DNA of 64,000 nucleotides from Geothrix sp. Its GTDB lineage: Bacteria > Acidobacteriota > Holophagae > Holophagales > Holophagaceae. Made by a program: the position numbers and the translations under genes. Location: assembly GCA_030681515.1 (NCBI GenBank), contig JAUXSE010000063.1, positions 1 to 64,000 on the forward strand, read 5' to 3'. The notes under the pieces were generated by a model. It saw only the letters and a program-made list of their open reading frames with translations, ran no database searches and was not told the origin of the DNA. This document shows, piece by piece, positions 1 to 8,361 of the stretch (positions within the stretch are counted from its first letter, which is position 1; every line of letters starts with the position of its first letter).

Positions 1-453
1 GGCGCCCTTGCGCGCAGGCGCGCCAGGGCTGTCACCCCGCTGGGGGCACTGCCCTCCGGGTATCGCAAGCGTTGCTTGCTCCCGCTCGCTGGGGCTCGCG
101 GACCCGGAGCCTCTCCCCAGACCCCCGCCACGTGGTGCCCATGAGCGTATTGGATGATCCAGCTATTTCGCGCGGGCGCCACTAGCTGCTGAACCACCGG
201 AGCTGTGACGCCCGGCACATGCCCCGCCCGGCAGCCGGATCTCCGCGCCGCCTGTATCCATCGGTTCTATCCCAGCCCCCCGGGCCAGGGCGGGCATTCC
301 CCAGTTTCGAGGATGTGCGAACACCATTCATTGTTTTCTTGATGCACCATTTGGAATGAATTTATTTGTCTTGACCCGCCCACCCCGGGGGCGTGGCATG
401 GGGCATCTCAATTCACCCCCATGTCCGGTAGTACCTCTTCGGAGGGCCCTTTC
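1..453. other. Gene-free left edge
   Basis: I see no convincing gene here. A hairpin at 4-29 (12-bp arms with one mismatch, 2-nt loop) may be the terminator of a gene outside the window. The stretch around 60-110 is rich in short GC palindromes. The last ~110 bases (from about 335) turn AT-rich and probably hold the promoter of the following four-gene operon, but I could not fix a clear -35/-10 pair. Confidence 0.4.
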
Positions 454-2259
454 ATGTCCACCCCTGCGAGCCACCCGGGGTCAGCATCATGGGGCGAAGC
501 CCTGGACGACCGCTTGGTCTCACAGGCCGCGGCCGTCGCGCGGCTCCAGGCACGCATGGACGCGCTGGACGCCCGGATCGCTTCCCTGGAAGGTTCAACT
601 CCGGAACGGAACCTACCCCCCCAACCCCTGTCGCCGGATGGCCTCCTGCCCGCCGCCGCCCTTCCCAGTCCCGTCCGGATCATGGGACTCATCGGCCGGG
701 TCTGCCTCATCCTGGGCGGCGCCACCTTCATCCGGGCCCTGGTGGACGCCGGCACCATCCACCGCGGTTGGGGCGTGGCGCTGGGCCTGGCTTACGCCAT
801 CACCTGGGCCCTCCTCGCGGATCGAGCAAAGTCCACGCTGGATGCGGCCTTCCACGCCCTGGCCTCCATCCTCATCACCTACCCGTTGATCGTTGAATCC
901 ACGGTCCGGTTCGGCATCCTCGCACCGGGCCTGGCGGCTTTCCTCCTCCTGGCCGTCACCGGCCTGCACTGCGCCGTGGCCTGGCGGCGGGATCTTCAAC
1001 CCATCATCTGGACCGCCACCCTGGCCTCGCTGGGATCAGGCTTCACCATGATGGCGGCCCGCCAGGCCATCGAGCCCTTCCTGGCGGTGTTCCTCCTGCT
1101 GGGGGTCAGCGCCCTTTGGCTCACCTATGGGCGCCGGTGGCACGGCCTCCGCTGGCCCGCGGCCCTCGCGGCGGACCTCGGCGTGCTGATCCTCACCTCG
1201 CTCGCCGTGTGGCCAGGGGGAGCGCCGGAGGCGTACCGCGGAATTTCCCCCAGAGGGGCCATGATTTTCGCCCTGGCCCTGGCCGTGGTCTACATCGGCA
1301 GTTTCGCCATCCGGATGCTTCAGCGGCGCCGTGTGGTGAACGTCTTTGAGGCTGTTCAGACCGCCCTGGTCCTGCTCGTGGGATTTGGCGGGGCGCTCCG
1401 CGTCGCCCTGGCCTCCGGATCGGGCGTGGGCCTGCTTGGCGCGGGCGTATCCCTGGCGGGGGTGGGCTGCTACGCGACCGCCATCCCCTTCGCGGAAGAC
1501 CAGGAGGAAACGCGGGCGAACTTCAACTTCTTCACCTTTCTCGCGCTCATCTTCCTCCTGCTGGGCGGCCCCATCGTCCTTCCCCTTTCCTACTTCGCCC
1601 CCTTGAGCGGCCTGCTGGGCCTGGGCGCGATGCTCGCGGGACTCCGCCTGAGGCGGACCATCCTCATCCTCCAGAGCGGCATCTACCTCGCCGCCGCCGC
1701 AGTGGCGTCCGGCCTTGCCACCTGGTCCCTCCGCGCCTTCCTGGATCCCGCGGGACCCACAGCCTTTCCCACGCTGACGGGCCTTCTCTGCCTGGCCGCC
1801 CTGTCAGCGACCCTCGCATCGTTCCTGCTGCGCCCGCCGCCGGATGCCATCCTCATCCGGATCCGGCCCATGATTCTGGTTCTGGGAGCCATGGCCGCGG
1901 TGGGCTTTGGCGCACTGGCCATCCGGGGCGGCTGCGGCGTCCTCGCCCCGGGCGGGGCGGACCCCGGCATCCTCGCCGCGGTTCGCACCGGCGTGCTGTC
2001 TGCCCTCGCCATCGCGCTGGCCTGGTTCGGCCGGCGGATTCCGGTCCTGGATCTCCGGTGGCTGGTCTATCCCATGCTGATCGCCACCGCCCTGAAATTC
2101 CTGTTCGAGGACGTGGCCGTGGGGCGGCCCCTCACCCTCTTCCTCGGGTTCATGTGCTTCGGCACCACGCTCATGGTGGCGCCCCGCCTGCTGAAGGCCC
2201 CGGTCCCGCGGGACGGGGGCAAGGATCCGAACACATCCATGCCGGAGGTGGATTCATGA
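454..2259 (+). CDS. DUF2339-like polytopic membrane protein
   Basis: This 601-residue integral membrane protein begins with a soluble stretch of about 70 residues that includes a short predicted coiled coil (ARLQARMDALDARIASLE), followed by a Pro-rich linker. About 15 or more hydrophobic segments then run to the C-terminus. The architecture, coiled coil plus many helices ending in a conserved-looking block (WLVYPMLIATALKFLFEDV), resembles the DUF2339 family, whose function is unknown. An ATG 33 bases upstream is possible, but the one chosen has GGAGGG 7 nt in front of it. The stop overlaps the start of the next gene in an ATGA, so it is translationally coupled to the cytochrome/ferredoxin/NrfD genes. 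A role in assembling or anchoring that complex is only an inference. Confidence 0.7.
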   Translation: MSTPASHPGSASWGEALDDRLVSQAAAVARLQARMDALDARIASLEGSTPERNLPPQPLSPDGLLPAAALPSPVRIMGLIGRVCLILGGATFIRALVDAGTIHRGWGVALGLAYAITWALLADRAKSTLDAAFHALASILITYPLIVESTVRFGILAPGLAAFLLLAVTGLHCAVAWRRDLQPIIWTATLASLGSGFTMMAARQAIEPFLAVFLLLGVSALWLTYGRRWHGLRWPAALAADLGVLILTSLAVWPGGAPEAYRGISPRGAMIFALALAVVYIGSFAIRMLQRRRVVNVFEAVQTALVLLVGFGGALRVALASGSGVGLLGAGVSLAGVGCYATAIPFAEDQEETRANFNFFTFLALIFLLLGGPIVLPLSYFAPLSGLLGLGAMLAGLRLRRTILILQSGIYLAAAAVASGLATWSLRAFLDPAGPTAFPTLTGLLCLAALSATLASFLLRPPPDAILIRIRPMILVLGAMAAVGFGALAIRGGCGVLAPGGADPGILAAVRTGVLSALAIALAWFGRRIPVLDLRWLVYPMLIATALKFLFEDVAVGRPLTLFLGFMCFGTTLMVAPRLLKAPVPRDGGKDPNTSMPEVDS

Positions 2260-2804
2260 ACACACGCCTGATCCGATTCCTGGGCCTGACGCTGTTCCTC
2301 CTGGCGGCGCCCGCCTTCGCGGATCCCCCCAGCGGGAAGGCGGGAGCCATCGCCCAGGAAGGCATCCAGGTGCCCCGGCCGCCCTTCTCGGAGGGCATCT
2401 TTCCATGCACCTCATGCCATGACGGAAAGTCCATGAAGCTCGACACGAAGCGCCGGGAACTCACCGGGATGCATGGCGACATCCTCCTCGGCCACGGGCC
2501 GGAGAGCCGCTGGTGCCTGGACTGCCACGATGCCAGGGACCGGGACAAGCTCCACCTGGTCAGTGGCGAGAAGATCCCCTTCACCGTGTCCTACCGGCTC
2601 TGCGGCCAATGCCACGGGGACAAGCTCCGGGACTGGCGCGTGGGCGTCCATGGCAAGCGCACCGGCAGCTGGAACGGCCCCAAGGAATACCTGCTCTGCG
2701 TCCACTGCCACGATCCCCATTCCCCCCGCTTCAAACCCATGAAACCCATGCCGCCCCCCACGCGGCCCGGGGAGATCCAGGCCAGGAAAGGAGGTGCCCG
2801 ATGA
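2256..2804 (+). CDS. Periplasmic tetraheme c-type cytochrome
   Basis: A 182-residue secreted cytochrome. A Sec signal peptide covers about residues 1-22 (cleavage near AFA-D). Four CXXCH heme-binding motifs begin at residues 51 (CTSCH), 87 (CLDCH), 116 (CGQCH) and 148 (CVHCH). Extra histidines (GMHGD, GVHGK, HDPH) can serve as distal ligands, so bis-His low-spin hemes are likely. The C-terminal tail is Pro/Lys-rich. The gene overlaps its neighbours at both ends (ATGA at 2256 and at 2801). Together with the ferredoxin lipoprotein and NrfD protein it should form a membrane quinol:cytochrome electron-transfer complex of the Hmc/Qrc/Cbc type. Electrons would pass between the menaquinone pool and the periplasm. 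The terminal acceptor is not shown by the sequence. Confidence 0.9.
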   Translation: MNTRLIRFLGLTLFLLAAPAFADPPSGKAGAIAQEGIQVPRPPFSEGIFPCTSCHDGKSMKLDTKRRELTGMHGDILLGHGPESRWCLDCHDARDRDKLHLVSGEKIPFTVSYRLCGQCHGDKLRDWRVGVHGKRTGSWNGPKEYLLCVHCHDPHSPRFKPMKPMPPPTRPGEIQARKGGAR

Positions 2805-3733
2805 CGGATCTGAATCCCACCTGCCCCCCGGAAGGCCGGGACGGCGCCTCCGACGGATGCGGCAGCCGCCGCGAATTCCTGGGCACCGCCGTGGCGGCCG
2901 TGGCGACGGCTCTCACGGGTTGCGGGAAGCTCAGCCAGGAGGAATTCCTCCAGCGCAACTTCCGCGAGCTGTCCAAAGAGGAGGTGCGCGACGTCATCGC
3001 GCGCCTGGAGAAGGAATACAAGGCGAAGTACGGCAAGGAAGTGAAGGTCGCCGACACGCCGCCCATCCCCGGCGTGATCTTCGGCTACGCCCTGGATCTC
3101 AGCCGCTGCATCGGCTGCCGCCGCTGCGTGTACGCCTGCGTGAAGGAGAACAACCAGTCGCGGGATCCCGGCGTGCAGTGGATCAGCGTCCTGGAGATGG
3201 AGAAGGAAGAGGGCGTCAACCTCCAGCACGCGGACCTGTACTACGACCCCGCGGAAGTCCCCCGCGAAGGCCATTTCTACATGCCGGTCCAGTGCCAGCA
3301 GTGCAAGAAACCACCCTGCGTGAAGGTCTGCCCGGTGGGTGCCACCTGGCGCGACAAGGACGGCATCGTGGTGGTGGACTACAACTGGTGCATCGGCTGC
3401 CGCTACTGCATGGCAGCCTGCCCCTACGGCGCCCGGCACTTCAACTGGGCTGAGCCCCACCTGCCCGCCGGCGAGGTCAATCCCGATACGCACTACTTCG
3501 GGAACCGCCCCCGGCCCAAGGGCGTGGTGGAGAAGTGCACCTTCTGCATCCAGCGCACCCGGAAAGGCCTCTATCCGGCCTGCGTGGAGATCTGCCCCAC
3601 CGGGTCACGCAAGTTCGGGAACCTGCTCGACAGGACCAGCGAGATCCGGTACATCCTCGAAAACAAGCGGGTCTTCAAGTTCAAGGAAGAACTGAACACC
3701 CAACCCAATTTCTTCTACTTCTACGGGGTGTGA
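2801..3733 (+). CDS. Tat-exported 4x[4Fe-4S] ferredoxin-like lipoprotein
   Basis: This 310-residue iron-sulfur subunit resembles DsrO/HybA/DmsB-type proteins. Twin arginines at 23-24 (SRREFLG) start a Tat signal that ends in a lipobox, LTGC, with Cys41, so a folded and lipid-anchored periplasmic protein is predicted. The four cluster motifs are seen in order: CIGCRRCVYAC (Cys103-113), CQQCKKPPCVKVC, CIGCRYCMAAC, and CTFC...CVEICP. They are typical of the ferredoxin subunit paired with NrfD proteins. A strong GGAGGT precedes the ATG, which overlaps the cytochrome stop; the NrfD gene starts 3 nt after the stop. It should relay electrons between the quinone site of NrfD and the tetraheme cytochrome. 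Confidence 0.92.
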   Translation: MTDLNPTCPPEGRDGASDGCGSRREFLGTAVAAVATALTGCGKLSQEEFLQRNFRELSKEEVRDVIARLEKEYKAKYGKEVKVADTPPIPGVIFGYALDLSRCIGCRRCVYACVKENNQSRDPGVQWISVLEMEKEEGVNLQHADLYYDPAEVPREGHFYMPVQCQQCKKPPCVKVCPVGATWRDKDGIVVVDYNWCIGCRYCMAACPYGARHFNWAEPHLPAGEVNPDTHYFGNRPRPKGVVEKCTFCIQRTRKGLYPACVEICPTGSRKFGNLLDRTSEIRYILENKRVFKFKEELNTQPNFFYFYGV

Positions 3734-3736
3734 GCC

Positions 3737-4972
3737 ATGCCGTCGGACTTCTGGCAGTTCATCAGCGGCACGCTCAGGCTCATCACGAAGGGCAATCGCG
3801 CCTACTACGCCTGGGTGGGCTTCCTGCTGCTCCTCATCGCCATTGGAGCCGCCGCCTACGTCCGCCAGCTGAACGATGGCCTCATCGCCACCCGGATGCG
3901 GGACCAGGTTTCCTGGGGCTTCTACATCGGCAACTTCACGTTCCTGGTGGGCGTGGCCGCCGCCGCCATCATGCTCGTCATCCCCGCCTACATCTACGAC
4001 TGGGAACCCATCAAGGAGATCACCATCCTGGGCGAGATGCTGGCCATCAGCGCCCTCATCATGTGCCTGGGTTTCGTGATGGTGGACATCGGCAGGCCCG
4101 ACCGGTTCTGGCACATCATCCCGCTGGTAGGACGGCTGAACTGGCCCCAATCCATGCTGGCCTGGGACGTGATCGTACTGAACCTGTACCTGCTCCTGAA
4201 CTGGTTCGTGGTCACCTACCTCCTCTTCTGCGCCTACACGGAGCGGCACTACGTGAAAAAGCTGGTGCTCCCCCTCGTGCTGCTGTCCATCCCCATGGCC
4301 GTGAGCATCCATACCGTCACGGCCTACCTGTACAACGGGCTGGCCGCGCGCCCCTTCTGGAATTCCGCCATTCTCGCGCCGCGGTTCCTGGCGTCGGCCT
4401 TCTGCTCGGGACCGGCGATCCTGCTCATCCTCCTCCAGGTCCTGCGCAGGACCACCAGGCTCAAGATCAAGGACGAGGCCATCTTCAAGATCGCGGAGCT
4501 CATGGCCTACACCATGGGTTTCAATCTGTTCCTCACCGCTGCCGAGGCCTTCAAGGAGCTCTACTCCGGCACTGAGCACATGGTGTATTTCCAGTACCTG
4601 CTCTTCGGTCTCAAGGGCCACAACACCCTGGTGCCCTACGCCTGGGCCTCGATCCTCTTCGGACTGGCCGCCTTCATCCTGTTCCTCGTGCCCCGCACCC
4701 GCACCAACTGGGTGACGCTCAACATCGGCTGCGTACTCATCTACGCCAGCGTCTACATCGAGAAGGGCATGGGCCTCATCATTCCCGGCCTCACGCCGGA
4801 CGCGCTGGGGGAGATCTACGTCTACAGCCCCTCCTCCACGGAGATCGCCGTGGCCGCGGGGATCTTCGCCATCGGCTTCCTGGTCTTCACCCTCATGCTG
4901 AAGGCCGCCGTGCCCATGATGCTGGGCGAGTTCACCATCAACCGGAGGCGGAGGCGCGCCGGCGCGTCCTGA
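3737..4972 (+). CDS. NrfD/DsrP-family membrane quinol dehydrogenase subunit
   Basis: A 411-residue protein with about ten transmembrane helices and the NrfD/PsrC/HmcC family look. The N-terminal helix pair is followed by QVSWGFYIGNFTFLVG, then a conserved block with DIGRPDRFWH and another with SIPMAVSIHTVTA, both characteristic of the quinol-interacting membrane subunit. It is the last gene of the four-gene module. No catalytic (molybdopterin) subunit is encoded nearby, so the complex probably delivers electrons to, or takes them from, other periplasmic cytochromes. The stop lies 7 nt from the stop of the convergent HD-GYP gene, with no obvious terminator between them. Confidence 0.92.
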   Translation: MPSDFWQFISGTLRLITKGNRAYYAWVGFLLLLIAIGAAAYVRQLNDGLIATRMRDQVSWGFYIGNFTFLVGVAAAAIMLVIPAYIYDWEPIKEITILGEMLAISALIMCLGFVMVDIGRPDRFWHIIPLVGRLNWPQSMLAWDVIVLNLYLLLNWFVVTYLLFCAYTERHYVKKLVLPLVLLSIPMAVSIHTVTAYLYNGLAARPFWNSAILAPRFLASAFCSGPAILLILLQVLRRTTRLKIKDEAIFKIAELMAYTMGFNLFLTAAEAFKELYSGTEHMVYFQYLLFGLKGHNTLVPYAWASILFGLAAFILFLVPRTRTNWVTLNIGCVLIYASVYIEKGMGLIIPGLTPDALGEIYVYSPSSTEIAVAAGIFAIGFLVFTLMLKAAVPMMLGEFTINRRRRRAGAS

Positions 4973-4979
4973 TCCCGGA

Positions 4980-6062
4980 TCAGATCCCCGGATCCTCGTC
5001 GTGGGCCTCATCCGGATTCGCGGCGAGGATGGCCCGGAAGCGGCCCAGGTTCCCCAGGAACAGGTCCACCAGCCGGGGATCGAAATGCTTGCCGCTGCCC
5101 CGCTGGATCAGTCCCACCACTTGATCCTCGGGCCAGGGTTCCTTGTAGTGGCGGCGGTTGCTGGCCGCATCGTAGACATCCACCAGCGCGGTGACGCGGG
5201 CCTCCAGGGTGATCTCTTCACCGCGCAGCCCCTTGGGGTAGCCACTCCCGTCCCATTTCTCGTGATGGCCGATGGCGATGCGCGCCCCCATCTGGATGAA
5301 AGGCACCGTGGAACCCTTGAGGATGGTGGCTCCCATGGTCGTGTGCCGCTTCATGGCCACCCATTCGTCCTCGGTGAGGGGGCCGGGCTTCTGGAGGATG
5401 GCGTCCGGCACGCCGATCTTGCCGATGTCGTGCATGGGGGCCGCGGCCTGGATGGTATCCACGCCCTGCTGGTCCCATCCCAGCAGGCGCGTCAGCTCCG
5501 CCGCGTAGAGGCCGATGCGCCGCACGTGCATGCCGGTCTCGTTGTCACGGTGCTCGCTGGCGGAGATCAGGCGCAGGGCGATCTCCTCGCGGGAATCGCG
5601 GATCTCCAGGGTCTGCTCGCGCACCTTCTGGGCCAGCTGGGCCTCGCGGTCCCGGAAGGCGATCTCCAGCATCCGCCGGCGCAGCGCCCCGTTCACCTGC
5701 ACCAGGATCTCCCGGGGCTGGTAGGGTTTCAGCACGTAGCCGAAGGCCCCCTGCTGGAGGCATTCGATGGCTGTTTCCGCATCCTCCAGGGAACTCACCA
5801 TGACCACCGAGGTATCGGGGATGCGCGCCTGGATGGCCTTCACGAGGTCCAGCCCCGAGGCGCCGGGCATCTGGATATCGCAGAGGATGAGATCAATGGT
5901 GTCCTCGCCGAGCACCGCCAGGGCAGCGGGCACATCCTCCGCCTCCCGGCAGCGGTAGCCCGCCTTGGAGAGGATGCGCTGAAGCGATAGGCGCACGATG
6001 GGCAGATCGTCCACGACGAGAATGCTCGTCTGCTGCGGCACCACCTGGATCTCGTCGGCCAT
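4980..6062 (-). CDS. Response regulator with HD-GYP c-di-GMP phosphodiesterase domain
   Basis: A 360-residue two-domain regulator. The receiver domain (residues ~13-125) has the phospho-acceptor Asp62 (LILCDIQMP) and the conserved Lys in LKPYQ. A linker helix (~130-165) leads to an HD-GYP domain. Its metal site residues are visible: H171 (SEHRD), the HD pair at 211-212 (HDIGKIGVP), HH at 266-267 and the GYP signature (DGSGYPKG, 271-278). All the residues needed to hydrolyse c-di-GMP therefore appear present. The start at MADEIQ is preceded by GGGGAGG; a longer reading from 6140 lacks family similarity. The cognate kinase is not adjacent. It could control motility, adhesion or extracellular electron transfer, but the sequence does not say which. 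Confidence 0.92.
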   Translation of the reverse strand: MADEIQVVPQQTSILVVDDLPIVRLSLQRILSKAGYRCREAEDVPAALAVLGEDTIDLILCDIQMPGASGLDLVKAIQARIPDTSVVMVSSLEDAETAIECLQQGAFGYVLKPYQPREILVQVNGALRRRMLEIAFRDREAQLAQKVREQTLEIRDSREEIALRLISASEHRDNETGMHVRRIGLYAAELTRLLGWDQQGVDTIQAAAPMHDIGKIGVPDAILQKPGPLTEDEWVAMKRHTTMGATILKGSTVPFIQMGARIAIGHHEKWDGSGYPKGLRGEEITLEARVTALVDVYDAASNRRHYKEPWPEDQVVGLIQRGSGKHFDPRLVDLFLGNLGRFRAILAANPDEAHDEDPGI

Positions 6063-6182
6063 GATCCTCCCCTGACTCCCTGTGGAACGGCCTCCAGGAT
6101 GGAATGCTGTAGTCCGGAATGATCGCACAGGCAGAAACAACCCGGGGTTGATGGTCGAGGTGGATGTTGACGATCCCAGGAC

Positions 6183-6632
6183 TCAGCGGGCCCACTCCAG
6201 CGAATCCCGCTTCGCCGCGTAGTGGGCGCCCAGGCCCAGCCCGAGGGCCTGTTCGCACAACTCCAGTGCTGCGTGGAAATCCCCCAGCTCACTGTGGGCC
6301 TGGATGCCCCGCTCGAAGCAAGTCATGCCCACCAGCATCCGCCGGTACTCGTGGGGGAAGGCCAGCTCCACCTCCGGCAGGTAGCTGATGGCCTGGTTCA
6401 CCGACTCCACGCAGGCCCCCCACTGCCCGCATTGGGCCTGGGCATCGGCGCTCAGATCGTAGGCCACGGCCTTGACCGCGTTCGGCAGGCTGGCCTGGGC
6501 CTCGAAGGTGCGGCGGAGGTACTTCAGCGCAGAATCGGGACCGCTGAAGGCCGCCTCGCGGTGCCCCACCAGCAGATCCTCCAGGGTGTCCTTCACGGAC
6601 TTGCGGACGGGTTCGTTGCGCTTGGCCATCAT
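6183..6632 (-). CDS. Small helical hypothetical protein coupled to guaA
   Basis: A 149-residue soluble, helix-rich protein with no signal peptide. The pattern of small residues and helices (DLSADAQAQCGQWGACVESVNQAI, then ELGDFHAALELCEQALGLG) resembles two or three tetratricopeptide-like repeats. I do not recognise a family. Its start codon overlaps the guaA stop in an ATGA, so it is co-translated with GMP synthase. A second ATG directly follows the first. Function unknown; a scaffold or regulatory role is only a guess. Confidence 0.65.
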   Translation of the reverse strand: MMAKRNEPVRKSVKDTLEDLLVGHREAAFSGPDSALKYLRRTFEAQASLPNAVKAVAYDLSADAQAQCGQWGACVESVNQAISYLPEVELAFPHEYRRMLVGMTCFERGIQAHSELGDFHAALELCEQALGLGLGAHYAAKRDSLEWAR

Positions 6633-8158
6633 TCGTACTCGATCGTTGCAGGTGGCTTGGAGGTGATGTCGTAGACCACGCGGTTGATGCCCTTGACCTC
6701 GCGGACGATGCGCTGGGCAACGCGGTCGAGGAGCTCATGGGGCAGGCGGGCCCAGTCGGCGGTCATGAAATCCTCGCTGGTGACGGCCCGCAGGGCGCAC
6801 ATCCACTCGAAGGTGCGCTCGTCGCCCATGATGCCCACGGTCCGCACGGGCAGCAGCACCGCGAAGGCCTGGCTGGTGCGGCCGTACCAACCGCTCTCCC
6901 GCAGTTCCTGGAGGAAGATGGCATCGGCGTTCTGCAGGATGGTGGCCCGTTCGCGGGTGATGGCGCCCGGCAGGCGCACGGCCAGGCCGGGGCCCGGGAA
7001 GGGATGTCGCTGGTTCATTTCCTCGGGAAGACCGAGCGCCTTGCCGGTGGCGCGCACCTCGTCCTTGAACAGTTCACGGAGGGGCTCCACGAGTTTCAGT
7101 TTCATGCGCTCGGGCAGGCCCCCCACGTTGTGGTGGGACTTCACCAGGATGGCGCCACCGATGCCGCTGCTTTCGATCACATCGGGATAGGTGGTCCCCT
7201 GGCCCAGGAAATCGGCCTTCACCTTGCCCGCCTCGCGCTCGAAGACCTCGATGAACTTCCCGCCGATGAGCTTCCGTTTCTGTTCGGGATCGGTGACGCC
7301 CGCCAGGGCGCCCAGGAACTCGTCGGAGGCGTCCACCCAGACGACCTTCAGCTCGAAGGGCGCGAAGGTGGCCTGCACCTGCTTCATCTCGTCCTTGCGC
7401 ATGAGGCCATGGTCCACGAAGACGCAGGTGAGCTGATCGCCGATGGCTCGGTGCAGCAACAGGGCGGCCACGCTGCTGTCCACGCCGCCGCTGAGGCCCA
7501 GCACCACAGTGCCCTTGCCGACCTGGTCCCGGATGACCTTGACCTTCTCTTCGATGAAGTTGCCCGCGTTCCAGTCCAGGGCCATGCCGCAGCACTTGAG
7601 GAAGTTCAGCAGCAGGGGCGTGCCCTGGGCGCTGTGGGTCACTTCGGGATGGAACTGGAGGCAATAGATCCCGCGCCCGGGATCCTCCATGGCCGCCACG
7701 GGGACGCTGGGGGTCTTGGCGGTGACGGTGAACCCCGCCGGGGCCACCTCCACGTGATCGCCGTGACTCATCCACACCTGCTGGGCGTGGGGCAGGCCCT
7801 CGAAGAGCATGGAACCCTCGGGAAAAGCCTGGATCTCCGCCTTGCCATACTCGCGACTGGCCGAGCGGTGCAACTGGCCGCCCAGGTTCCGCGCCAGTAG
7901 TTGCTGGCCGTAGCAGATGCCGAGGATGGGGACGCCCAATTCCAGGATGGCCGGGTCCAGATCCGGCGCGCCGGGCTCCAGCACCGAGTTGGGCCCACCG
8001 GACAGGATCACGCCCTTGAGATCCGCCCCCGCGATCTCCTTCGCCGTGGCGCCGCTGTTGTACACCAGACCAAAGGCGCCCAGCTCCCGCAGCCGCCGCG
8101 TGATGAGCCGCGTGTACTGGCTGCCGTAGTCAATGATCGCGATGCGTTCGTGGTGCAT
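6629..8158 (-). CDS. guaA: GMP synthase (glutamine-hydrolysing)
   Basis: A 509-residue enzyme that converts XMP, ATP and glutamine to GMP in the last step of guanine nucleotide synthesis. The class I glutamine amidotransferase domain comes first, with nucleophile Cys82 (GICYGQQLL) and His/Glu in FHPEVTHS. The ATP-pyrophosphatase domain follows with its PP-loop (LGLSGGVDSSVA), then the dimerisation domain (RHPFPGPGLAVR, ending KPPATIEYE as in the family). The start chosen has GAGG 5 nt upstream; an in-frame TTG six codons earlier is ignored. The length matches the family. It is followed by the overlapping small gene at 6183-6632 and preceded by the repeat-rich gap before glyS. Confidence 0.97.
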   Translation of the reverse strand: MHHERIAIIDYGSQYTRLITRRLRELGAFGLVYNSGATAKEIAGADLKGVILSGGPNSVLEPGAPDLDPAILELGVPILGICYGQQLLARNLGGQLHRSASREYGKAEIQAFPEGSMLFEGLPHAQQVWMSHGDHVEVAPAGFTVTAKTPSVPVAAMEDPGRGIYCLQFHPEVTHSAQGTPLLLNFLKCCGMALDWNAGNFIEEKVKVIRDQVGKGTVVLGLSGGVDSSVAALLLHRAIGDQLTCVFVDHGLMRKDEMKQVQATFAPFELKVVWVDASDEFLGALAGVTDPEQKRKLIGGKFIEVFEREAGKVKADFLGQGTTYPDVIESSGIGGAILVKSHHNVGGLPERMKLKLVEPLRELFKDEVRATGKALGLPEEMNQRHPFPGPGLAVRLPGAITRERATILQNADAIFLQELRESGWYGRTSQAFAVLLPVRTVGIMGDERTFEWMCALRAVTSEDFMTADWARLPHELLDRVAQRIVREVKGINRVVYDITSKPPATIEYE

Positions 8159-8180
8159 GGGGACCTCAAAAATCAATTAA

Positions 8181-8357
8181 CCGCAGAGAACGCAGAGGAG
8201 GGTAGAGAAACCAAGGAAAGCCTCTGTCATAAAAGCCAACTGCAAATCAGCCACAAAGAACACAAAGGACACAAAGGGGAACGTCGAGGAGCCCGGCAGT
8301 TTTTGTGACCTTTGTGTTCTTTGTGGCCAAAGCTCTTTCCCTCTCTTTGCGGTAGAT
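8181..8357. repeat. Compound nested palindrome of ~9-nt repeats between glyS and guaA
   Basis: The gap between glyS and guaA consists almost wholly of short-period repeats arranged as a palindrome. The core arms at 8250-8268 and 8309-8327 are perfectly complementary over 19 bp (GCCACAAAGAACACAAAGG) and the pairing continues with one mismatch through ACACAAAGG copies. Each arm is built of 9-nt units (CCACAAAGA, ACACAAAGG, ACACAAAGG). Outside these lie a second, diverged pair: AACCGCAGAGAACGCAGAGG at 8179-8198 and its imperfect complement (CTCTTTCCCTCTCTTTGCGG) near 8333-8352. The unit resembles dispersed intergenic repeats I know from several other bacterial phyla, but no mechanism is assigned. 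In RNA the core would fold into a long hairpin after glyS. Confidence 0.8.
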
Positions 8358-8361
8358 GTTT

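Noticed and set aside
1-120. Possible RNA gene in the GC palindrome-rich left edge
   Set aside because: Short stems occur, but no tRNA-like arms or conserved RNA motif can be made out.
3605-5011. A 468-codon frame antisense to the NrfD gene
   Set aside because: Its translation is His/Glu/Gly-rich shadow sequence; the NrfD protein is unmistakable.
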